NCBI RefSeq assembly: GCF_032854445.1
Contig: NC_088301.1
Location: 36,009,187-36,073,186 of the forward strand
Direction: 5' to 3'
DNA from: Liolophura sinensis
Lineage: Eukaryota; Mollusca; Polyplacophora; Chitonida; Chitonidae
Length of the DNA: 64,000 bases
The notes under the pieces are model-generated. The model saw only the letters and a program-made list of their open reading frames with translations, did no database searches and was not told the origin of the DNA. Positions 26,714 to 36,300 of the stretch are shown piece by piece (positions within the stretch are counted from its first letter, which is position 1; the number at the start of each line of letters is the position of its first letter). Both the position numbers and the translations under genes were made by a program.

Positions 26714-27646
26714 ATGGATCCATTATTTGGAATGGTGGCTGTCAGAGACTCGAGAGCTATGGACGCCGCTCGACAGAAAAACAGTGGTCATGAAAAGGAC
26801 CTTAAGCGTCGCATCGCCGGCTTGGAATACGAGTGTAATTCCAGCACTTCCAAAATCAATTCAAACGCTGACGAACTGTGTCAGTTGTTGCAGGACTCAA
26901 TGATGCCTGAGCGTCAGGTCGTTTTCCCACATGGACTGTCCAATAGCCAAAAGGAAACGTACAAGGCAATGAGACGCAGCAGTTTGCAAAGTATGACCCT
27001 GGAGCAGTTTGACGTTAGGCTAAAAGAAGTTCTGAAAAGGCGCGAACTAGAACGAAAAACGTCTCAGTCATTACCATCGGGAAGAAACATACAAAAACGA
27101 GGCCGAAAGCAGACGAGCACTGTGTCAAACGTTAATCCATCGACGGTGCCCTCAGAACCAAAGATAGTGCAGGAATCACAGTTTCCTGTCACGAGACGAC
27201 GTTCAAGTATATTGAAGGATGCGTTTCAAAGAACATTGTCGACACTCGATAAGAGTGAATCAGATGTTTTGAAACTACCGACGATTCCTACTTCCAGTGT
27301 TGAATTCGAAAAGGCCAGGCACAAAAATGGTCCAGTGGCATCCCTGTTACATAACAGCTGTGACCACAGCGTCAACAGCAGTCCATCACCGATTGGAAGA
27401 ATGCGTAGTGGTTTTCAGAAACTGTTGCTAGATAGCCCACTGCCTGACGACAGAAAGACTAACCAACGTCGACGGGCAACCATGCCTACAATATCCGGCT
27501 TGGAAACCTTCAGACAAAAGCATGGAAATGATCCCAATGATGGAGAAAACGCTCTTTCAAGATTGGAGAACATAATTGAATCCTGGCGCTTCTCTCCTGC
27601 AGTGAGACCTGCTTGTTCTTCTACCAACCAGACCCCGCGGCATTAG
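26714..27646 (+). CDS. Intronless orphan gene, 310-aa basic protein with a short helical N-terminus
   Basis: An uninterrupted 310-codon frame. The ATG at 26714 is chosen; the frame is open a little further upstream but without an ATG. Residues about 15-40 (AMDAARQKNSGHEKDLKRRI) are strongly helical and may form a short coiled coil. A second helical patch (LEQFDVRLKEVLKRRELERK) follows near residue 95. The rest is Ser/Arg-rich and probably disordered, with several RRxS-type sites typical of basophilic-kinase targets (RRRSSIL, RRRATM). No known domain recognised. It lies 0.57 kb upstream of ZAR1-like copy 1 on the same strand but is a separate unit. Function unknown; possibly lineage-specific. 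Confidence 0.6.
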   Translation: MDPLFGMVAVRDSRAMDAARQKNSGHEKDLKRRIAGLEYECNSSTSKINSNADELCQLLQDSMMPERQVVFPHGLSNSQKETYKAMRRSSLQSMTLEQFDVRLKEVLKRRELERKTSQSLPSGRNIQKRGRKQTSTVSNVNPSTVPSEPKIVQESQFPVTRRRSSILKDAFQRTLSTLDKSESDVLKLPTIPTSSVEFEKARHKNGPVASLLHNSCDHSVNSSPSPIGRMRSGFQKLLLDSPLPDDRKTNQRRRATMPTISGLETFRQKHGNDPNDGENALSRLENIIESWRFSPAVRPACSSTNQTPRH

Positions 27647-27817
27647 ACTTTGTATATAATAGTGTTTGGGTGTAAACGTTAGACTTACCTGTACGTGTGA
27701 TTGTTATATACCGAATTTTTACTTAAGTCCTACGGTGAAAAACCATCGGAAACGAATTTGTTATGAACACATGAATACCGTGAGAAGGTATATAACTATG
27801 TGTACATGTACACTATT

Positions 27818-27976
27818 AAATTCAACAGCAGTTGAAGTTCATTTTATATTCTAGACACGAAAGCATGAGGTTTTACGCAGTTAAATTCAATAACAGTTCA
27901 GGTTCATTTTATATTCTAGTCACGAAAGCATGAGGTTTTGCGCAATTCAATAGCAGTGTAGGTTCATAGTTCATAG
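27818..27976 (+). repeat. ~65-bp tandem duplication upstream of ZAR1-like copy 1
   Basis: A unit starting 'aaattcaacagcag' and containing 'cacgaaagcatgaggtttt' occurs at 27818 and 27883, with a partial third at 27944. It lies 240-400 bp before the copy 1 start codon, in the presumed promoter region. Confidence 0.6.
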
Positions 27977-28051
27977 TTTATTCTGTGCAGATCTTGAAAT
28001 TTTGAGGTATATTGCACAATAGTGCCAGCTTTCACTTTTGCTTTGAGATGG

Positions 28052-28074
28052 ATATATATATATATATATATATA
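28052..28074. repeat. (TA)n microsatellite
   Basis: An uninterrupted TA run of about 11 units, 140 bp upstream of the ZAR1-like copy 1 ATG. Confidence 0.9.
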
Positions 28075-28212
28075 CCTCAGGATATATTCAGAGTGTGTGT
28101 GTCAACAGAGAAAGAGCAGTTTTCTGCAAAGGTCTGTCTTGTCATATCTACTTACGATTGTCGGAAATCGGTTTCTTGGTCAATTTTAACAGCTGAATCC
28201 AGAACAAAAGTA

Positions 28213-28699
28213 ATGGGTTATGGAAGACGAAACACTGGAAATACCAGGAGATATGGATATTTCCGATGTTCGAAATGTAATGCTACTTGGGAGAGTGCCC
28301 ACGTATACCTGATACCAAATGGAGACATGGTAAGTTTTTAACACCTGTTAATCCCAGTGATTTATCAGAAGTAAGATCAAGCGACATAAAGGTAGGCTAT
28401 ACAAAAATCATCAGGTGTGACCATGCATGCAGTACTTTGATTTTGTGAATGATCGAGGTTCGGGACTTCTGCCAGTGTAGTTGTAAAAAGGTAAAATCTT
28501 CCTCTGTTTCATGTGTATGAAGACCAGCCAGTTCTTTGGCCAGGATTGTCGAAAATGTGGCCAGTCTTGCCAACCTTTCAGAGTGGAGAAACTCCGTTCA
28601 TCAAGACACGGCCCGTACGACCGCACGTCCGAAAGGCCGCATCCAAGAGACCTTTGTCACCGCTGTAAAACAGGCCGACTCTGCAAAAGTGGTTACTAA
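28213..28699 (+). CDS. ZAR1-like 3CxxC zinc-finger gene, copy 1 (one CxxC pair missing)
   Basis: Two exons, 28213-28329 and 28532-28699, join in phase 0 into about 94 residues (the acceptor is inferred from the paralogue; an alternative AG exists at 28543). Exon 1 encodes RRYGYFRCSKCNATWESAHV, matching the C-terminal domain of zygote arrest protein 1, which binds zinc and maternal mRNA 3'UTRs in oocytes. Exon 2 gives CRKCGQSCQPFRVEKLR, then PHPRDLCHRC and ends LCKSGY. Compared with copy 2 (33323-40029) the segment holding the third CxxC pair and CxC is absent and replaced by a short Arg-rich linker, so one zinc site is probably lost. Starts at a Met just before the domain, as in copy 2; longer N-terminal exons cannot be excluded. 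May be a functional short paralogue or a decaying one. Confidence 0.75.
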
Positions 28700-29656
28700 A
28701 AACGTCATGCATATAGCATGGCTTACAAATGCCAAGAGCGTTATTTCTGACATACACCAACAGAGCTAAAAATTGGAAATTATCAGCCAGCGTTTTGAAA
28801 AGCTGTAAATTTCTAAAATATTTGCCTAGCATATTTATCACATATACTTTCAATATATTCGATTTAGAGAACCAACAAATAAGTTTATACTGGGCATTGC
28901 TTCTATTTTGTAGTAGGCTATAGTCTAGCTGGATATAGACAAATACGATCGTTGGAAGCTATATATTGTACTTATGATAGTTTGTAAGTTTCTTGCTTTG
29001 GCTATTTTAGTTTATCAGTTGAAGCCCTCTAGCTAACACTAGAGTTACTCCTCTTACAGAATATGTGGCATGGGCTATTCTCAACTTTCGCGAAAGAACC
29101 ATGTGACCATGTCATAAAATTTTAGCAATTATTTGGAAGTATACTAGTACAGCCTATATAGGAAAGATGAGCGACTCCAACTAAAAGGCAGACTAGGGAC
29201 ACTCTTACGGCGCAATCCTTTCTAAAATGACTGCTATCGTCTAAGAGCAAAAAAACTTTTGTAAGACCATAAACAACAATCAGATAAATAAATTAAATTA
29301 AAAAGATACAAATAATTAGATCTGCATGGAGCTATATGGCTTTTCAAGCTATCTTCACACAGGATTTTTAGCAAGTGTTTCAGAACAAGTCTGTTTGATA
29401 GGCCCACTTTCTCCACGACAAGCCATTTATATCTATCAATTCTATGCTCTTTCGAAAGACCATATAGGTTTTTCTGAAACGTGAAAATCGAGAGGTAAAT
29501 CCATATATTAGATAATGAACTCTCCGCACGAGGAAATTACCTGGCCAAAGTGGAATTAAGTCTTCATAATTATTCACAAAACTTACACAGATACAGAGTG
29601 CCGATTACTTAGTCTCGCATTTCGAACGAAATAAAAGTTACTTCAGTCATACATGA

Positions 29657-29830
29657 GGCCGATTCCACAAAGACATTTCTGACTTAAGTCAAAATTTAAA
29701 ACGTTGTAACAAGGTTCAGTTTTCGGCAATGTAAGTTGAAATTTTGACATTTGTCATAAGATAATACTGATGGTGTGGTCCAACTTTTAACTGTTGACTT
29801 AAGTCAAAACTGGCTTTGTGGAATCGGTCC
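29657..29830. mobile_element. Short foldback MITE
   Basis: A 174-bp element with terminal inverted repeats: left 'ggccgattccacaaag' plus 'tgacttaagtca', right the reverse complement of nearly the same ('gaccgattccacaaag'). No coding capacity. Target duplication not evident. The superfamily cannot be assigned from the ends alone. Confidence 0.65.
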
Positions 29831-30201
29831 CTGGCGTCACGGTTGCCCACAAATAAACAATATCCATACTTAAACCAGATCTAAAACCCTATCAATGCAT
29901 TTGGTAAAAACTGGCTCGTATTCATCTTTTTCTGTGCATTCAGTCACAGTAAGTTTAAAACAAAAACAACATTTCCCAGCCTATGACAGTACAGTCGCTT
30001 ATGCGTTTGTACTTTGGGTTGAGAATGTAGCTAAACCCAACCATAACCATTTCGGATATGAAAGAACCTGGGCTGTGGAAAATGACATGTGCGCGAAGAC
30101 TACTTTGGTGAGCTATTCACAATTTTATCATATTGTTATATATTGTTAATGGTTGTATTCTAGGCTTATATTGTGAATTACACGCAAGCCATATGTAGGT
30201 A

Positions 30202-30773
30202 TGGAAGCTGATAGAGGACATCGACCTTTCTTATACCGGGCGAAGCAGCAAGGTAACGAGGTAACTATGCAGCGAGGGCAGAAGCGAGGCAGCGAGGTAG
30301 AGGAGCAAGGTGGCAAGGCGAGTCATTTCGTTGCCTCGCTACCTCGACCTTTCTCATACCAGGTGAGGCAGCGAGGTAACGAGACAGCGAGGGAGCAAGG
30401 TAGCAAGTTAGCGAAGAAAGGCAGCGAGTTAGCGAAGCGAGGTGAGTCATTTTGCTGCCTCGCTGCCTCTCGTCGCCACCTCGCTGCCTCATTTCGTTAC
30501 CTTGCTAGCTCGCTGCCTCAGTTCGCTGCCTCGCTGCCTCACGTCGCCTCCTCGCCCTTTGGAGGCAGCGAGGTAACGAGGCGACGTAGGGAGGCGAGGA
30601 AGCGAGATTATGTCAGTTTCTCTAGGTCGCTGTCTCGCATTCTTACCTCGCTGTCTCGCATCGTTACCTCACTGTCTCGCATCGCTACATCGCTACTTCG
30701 TTACTTCGATACCTCCCCTAGAATTAGAAAGGTAGAGGTAGCGCGGTAGCGAGATGTCCTCTATCGGCCTCCA
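30202..30773. mobile_element. TA-flanked foldback element made of GAGGCAGCGAGG-type repeats
   Basis: Bounded by 21-bp inverted repeats (tggaRgcYgatagaggacat c on both ends, two mismatches) and flanked on each side by TA (30200-30201, 30774-30775), as after Tc1/mariner-type insertion. The interior is almost wholly short degenerate units of GAGGYARCGAGG and the complement, arranged so that the left half is G-rich and the right half C-rich; the element can fold on itself. The 182-codon ORF inside is an artefact of the repeat. Confidence 0.75.
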
Positions 30774-31674
30774 TATGGAGGTAAAAAATCCCAGCTAAAA
30801 GCATTTCTAGGTTTGTTAGTTAGTTGTTACTTTTTCTCTTGTTTAACAATAAATGGAGTGCTCTTTCTAATTGTTGTCTTCACTTCATGATATCCAGTAC
30901 AGGCCTACATATATAGGCCTACTGTTGAAGACAAGACGATGCGGTCGAGTTGTGTAGTCTTAAATTGTGAATTGGGTACAAAATATAGAAGGACTCCGCA
31001 AATGTGGCCTTATAACCTGGGTTTATGTTATGGTAGACAGAATGTGTTTTTTCAGTTCCAGCCTGTGATAGCGGATCATCCAGATTCCACAGTCTTCAAA
31101 CCCGGCGAAAAAGTGCCGATCGAGCTGAGCTACTCTCCTTATATGATCCGTATAGCATCGGTCTGTCGTGAGAGATACCCAAATTTTAATGAGATTTTCT
31201 GCGGCGAGAAGCGGCGAGAAAAGTATATAACATGTTTTAAATTTCTTTCCTCTCGTTCCCAAAATATCACCCTTTGCGCAGGTCCTGAGGAAAGTGCGTT
31301 TGTGTCCAATCAAAAATCACTACAGTCTCACAACACGCGACAGCACCCTATTCAAATTTTTCGTTAAACCCTTTCCTAGAAGGTTCACGGATTGCATATT
31401 TCGTCAATATAAGGGATTAATCCATTCCTGATAAGGAATTAATCCGAAATTTGGAACGGATTAACCATTTGATCAACGAGATATACAATCCCTCAACCTT
31501 CAAGGAATGGGTTCAGCGAAAGATTTTTTTTAGCCAGCCTTATGACTTATTGTCGAAATATACGATGTGCATGTCGAGGACAAAGTGATTGAATTATCCA
31601 CTGTTCAAACAGTGCAATAACAATAAATTTTCATGTTTTACTTATCCAGTGTTTTACTTATCCAATATTAATAC

Positions 31675-31698
31675 ATATATATATATATATATATATAT
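31675..31698. repeat. (AT)n microsatellite
   Basis: About 12 AT units without interruption. Confidence 0.9.
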
Positions 31699-32497
31699 TC
31701 AGGAATCCTGTAGAAATGTTTTGCACAATGCTTTCCGTCTGTTTGATACAATTATGTGGACCGGTTTAAGCCAACAAAGATTCTATTCTGATAAACCAAC
31801 CTACATATACCTTGCCAGATACACTATTCCCAACATAAAGACACTCAGCTATGCTCGTAACTTCAGCGCACATACCTCACCATACTTCAGTTCGTTTTAT
31901 AAGACACCAAGCTATACACGTCACGCTGTACTCGGCTTTACTTCTGAGAAATGTCTGTAAACTTCGTATTTCCATTACCTGCAGGCATAATAGCGACCAA
32001 AGCATTGTTTGGAAATTGCGAGATCCTTACATTTCAAAATAGAATGTTTTCCCATAAAGGCTGTTAAACATCTGGAGATAGACTGATTTGGGTGATTGAT
32101 TAACCAAAATACTCCTTATACCGAATTCCATCATGAGGTATATATGGCCTAAACACATGTGTAGCCTGTACATTGTACATATATGACACAGTAGGTCACT
32201 GTGTATCTAATCTCTATCAATCAAATATATCTCATAAAGATTTAAAGATAAGTATCGGTACAAATGAACCGAATTAAAAACATAACTCGACATCGCCTAC
32301 AGGCCTACAGGCCTACAAGAAGAACATTGATTTCATATATTTGATTGACTAATATTTATTGAATAAATGATTTATTGATCGCCCTTTGAATTTATGCAGA
32401 CCTGTAAAGTGTTTGATCGATTGATTAATTGATTATTTATCATCCAGTCATGGTATCCATAAGTGATAACGGTCAAGGGCTTACAAGGCACGTGTTA

Positions 32498-33146
32498 AGC
32501 TGAGATTCCTTACATGCGGTAGCGGTATACGGTACGCGGTATGCGGTACGCGGCAAAAAATCGAAATAGTTCAAATAAGTTGCAATGATTCCATAGGTAC
32601 GGTCGCGGATCCGTTTTTTCATGCGGAAACGTATACGGCAAAATCAATCGCACCATGTAGCGATCGGTGCGGTATGCGTTTTCAAAACCGGACAGGGTAT
32701 CCCAAGAAATGACGTCACTGGTGGGGTGTTTCCCCGACACGTGGTCGGAACTTGTTTAAATTGTTCTCTGGTTAGACGAAAGTACTGTTGGAATTTTTCT
32801 CCATCCAGCTGCAATTCCGAGACCAAGTTATGGAAAGCTCCCTGCTGAGCTCTTTGCCGCAAAATACTGTGGACCCACCATCGGTGTTTTCTCTTTTTAC
32901 GCTTCTTTAGTTACAACAACTTATATGACATTGCTATTATGGCAAGGTCTGAATCTTGCTCTAAAGCCACACGTCGTGAAATGGAGGAATGCGACATGTT
33001 TGCTCTGATAAAAACGTACCATGAATGAAAGAAAACGCATAGGTTACCGCATAAATGGAATCAGAGAAAGCGCATACCGCATGCCGTATCCGCGTACCGC
33101 GTGCCGTATACCGCAAACCGCATACCGCGTATATGGAATCTCAGCT
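32498..33146 (-). mobile_element. Internally deleted PIF/Harbinger element with TTA target duplication
   Basis: A 649-bp element with long inverted repeats (left 'agctgagattcct', right its reverse complement) that continue into tandem GCGGTA-like units ('gcggtatacggtacgcgg'), flanked by TTA at 32495-32497 and 33147-33149. The 3-bp TWA duplication is the PIF/Harbinger hallmark. A minus-strand remnant at 32644-32862 (GEKFQQYFRLTREQFKQV) resembles the N-terminus of Harbinger transposases; the catalytic part is gone. So it is a MITE derived from an autonomous Harbinger. It ends 177 bp before the ATG of ZAR1-like copy 2 and could contribute to its promoter. Confidence 0.85.
32644..32862 (-). pseudogene. 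Harbinger transposase N-terminal remnant
   Basis: Residues QRAQQGAFHNLVSELQLDGE and GEKFQQYFRLTREQFKQV follow the pattern of the N-terminal region of Harbinger nucleases. No DDE residues remain, so it is non-functional and serves only to date and classify the element at 32498-33146. Confidence 0.6.
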
Positions 33147-33322
33147 TTACTTACTGTGCTATAAATTCATATCGTGGAAATCCTGCGACATGCATTGTTA
33201 CTTTCATTTTCGTTTTCACAAGTATATTTCTGATCAGAAGCTCTATCAACTGCGTTAGCGACTTATGTAAGCGGTATTAGCAGAATAATTGTCAGTGCGT
33301 CAGTACGCCTGTCTGTGACAAG

Positions 33323-36300
33323 ATGCCTAACTCATTACGAAGGTATGGATATTTCCACTGCCACACTTGCAACGGCAGATGGGAGAGCTCTCACGTTTAT
33401 CTGCTGAGTAAAGACAGTAAGGTAAGGAAGTTTAAATTTATGTAGTATCCTCAGTAGGCCTATATTCTTTGGGATATGAATATGATCATAAATAAACGTT
33501 TTACGACTTCAATTTTAAACATGAAATACTGTTCCACGTATTACATGTCTATTCATCAAAATGACATCTCCAAACCGCTTTGGTTTTCACTAAGAGTAAA
33601 TTTAAAGTTGACTTGTTTATTTACAGTTTTTTTACTTTATCACTTCAGCCCAGTGAGAAGGTTAGGTCAAATGTAGATACAGTATGATCTAATGTGAATC
33701 CTTGGGACAACTGTATATATATAAAATGTGGCACTGGTCAAATTCAGATCAGTAATGTGTCTCACCATGGCCTGACTGTAAACGCAATGGGTCTGTCCCA
33801 CCCTGGCCCGTCTGCATAGGCAGGGGTGTGTCCCACCCTGACCCGACTGCAGACGCATTGGTGTGTCCCACCCTGGCCCGACATTATGTGCTGACAATTC
33901 GCGACTTTCCAGTTCAGCGCCTCCTAGCGGATGGTCGTACACGGACGACTGTCATGGCCGCGTATGGGGTCATCGGGCCGTCTCTAAGTTTTTTCTGTTA
34001 TCAGGCCAGTTTCATTCCAAAGCCGCAAGAAAATCAAGGTAAAGTGAATTAACAGGACAAACTGTTTATAATGATTCACTGAATGGTTGTGAGAAGGGTA
34101 TAGGACTTGAAATAGTACTGTTTACACAAAATACAACCAGCTAGCTTAGCCTCAACAACAACAACACAATTTACAATGTTCTAACCTTCGCAGTACTTTG
34201 GCGTTTGTAAGATGGAAAGTCCCTCCCGAGAACTGCTTTGTAGTGTAATACGCCTTACTTTAATCCCGTAGAGACTTGTTTATGTATGCACATGTTGTAA
34301 GCTTTTAAAACATAATAGGCCTATCAGCTGTAATTTAGTTTATGGATAGGTAGACTTATTCATTTAAATGTGAATGAATACATGTATGATTATATTCATT
34401 TTTCAATGATATTCTAATTTTGTTTAAACAGTTCGCCTAGAGCCATGAATTGCAAGAGAAAGAAACAAACTGTGGCTGAAGATATCAGTGATGCAAAAAC
34501 CAGAAAGGAGGACACTCGCCTTTATTGTTTATGTAAACAATTAGATGATCCTGATAGAACAATGATCCAGTGTGATTTTTGTGACGAATGGTTCCATCCT
34601 GCCTGTGTTGATCTGGAAGAGGGTGAAGTTAATGATGTTGGAAGATGGTACTGCCCACCATGTACAGATGTTATGGCACAAAATCCATCACTGTCGCGTA
34701 AAGGTATAGAAAACGGGGTCATTTTACTTCTACTTACTTTTGGGCACATTAATATTATATTGACTGTTTATTGTAATGACTTAATTGATCTGACAGTGTT
34801 AATATGTTAGGCTATTTTCAGTCAGCTGTTACAATCATATTTGTAAAGTAACACGTCAGGACAGAAAAAGTTAACCCAGTCATGTGGTAATTTGTCAAAA
34901 CTGCGTTTCAGGTTTTCTTGGGTTTCAAGGGAGAGTAGCACCGAAAGAGGGATGGGGAGAAGAATTTTTGTTGGAGGACATCGATGAGTCTGTCATTCAA
35001 GTAGAAACCAAAAGACATCGTGTTGAAGGCTGGAACCTGTTTCGAGAAGGTCGTGTTACTGGACTGAGCAGCAATAAAAACAGAAATTATGTATATTTCC
35101 GTAGTCAGTGTCAGGCATCCATGAGACAGCTGTCCTATAATGTGTTTATCTGTTTCAAGGGCAGTCGAAGGCTTAAGTGGTCAACCTGTTCGTGCCCTGC
35201 TGGAATCGATGGCCAGGGTAAGCATCTTGTGGCAACTTTGTATTGTTTGATAGATCTGTACAGACTAGGGATAAACAAAATCCCAGATGCTAAGACATGC
35301 ACACAAAAACTTCAAATGTGGCATGTCCGAAAACCTGTGACAGACGAACCACTGCTTTTTTCTGACATAAACTTTGTTAAGCATGACCCAGAGAGACCAG
35401 TAAAAGGGGACCTTGGTTGTAGTGTGAAGCAACATAATCCTGTACCTGAGTTTGCAAGCACTGTGACACAGGTAAAAATTCAGAAACTTGTTAACTTATA
35501 TGATTCCAATTGTATTATGTTACCAGTCATAGACACCATCAGGACCAATCAATGTATTCCAGTGTTGCCTAAACAGCAAATGGATGGAAGCCTTCATTCT
35601 GAACTTTTTGAATTAATGAATGGAACAGAATATAACTTTAGTGTGGATGATTACACAACTAAATTGACTGCATCAGAGAAACAACACTACAGTTCCATTG
35701 TGGAAGTAAATATTGAAACATCTAGATGTATTGAAAAGAAAACTCGATTACAGAGTAAGAGTAAGTTTTGGTTTGACCAGCGCCAACATAGAATAACGGC
35801 ATCCAACTTTGGGACTTTCTGTAGACTAAAATCATGTACTAATCCAATAACAACTTTCAATAGAAAGCGGAAGTTTTTCACGTGCAGAAGTGTCCGCCAT
35901 GGTGTAGATTATGAGTCAGCTGCATTTGCCAAGTATAGTGAAGTCCAACCCTGTGAAAGTTGCTCAGCAGGTTTAATAATAAATCCCAAAATACCATATT
36001 TAGGTGTTAGTCCTGATAAAATTGTGCTTACCAACAGTGAATTGAAACTTGTAGAAGTTAAGTGCCCTTACAGTGTGTTTCAAAAGAAAGTCAAAATTTG
36101 TCAACAAATTAAGGAAAATAATTTCTACTTAAAATATGTTGACGGAGAGGTGAAACTGTCTGAGACTCATGATTATTTTTATCAAATTCAAGGTCAGCTT
36201 AATATTACTGGTGTAAATATTTGTGATATGGTGGTGTTTGTGCCTCCAGATGATATTGTTATTGTTTCCATTAAAAAAAGACAAACACTTTTTTGAAAAC

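Larger units (their letters stand above)
28700..33322. other. Interval between the two ZAR1-like copies, filled with mobile-element remnants
   Basis: Holds a MITE (29657-29830), a TA-flanked foldback element (30202-30773), a (TA)n tract and a Harbinger-derived element (32498-33146). A 142-codon plus ORF at 30939-31367 and its antisense ORF have no recognised domain. I see no host gene. Confidence 0.5.

Noticed and set aside
30201-30749. 182-codon plus-strand ORF in the GAGGCAGCGAGG element
   Set aside because: It is a translation of short-period repeats inside a foldback element with TA flanks; composition is repetitive and no domain is seen.
30939-31367. 142-codon plus ORF and overlapping 96-codon minus ORF
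   Set aside because: Neither has a recognisable motif; the two overlap antisense and codon usage does not favour either.
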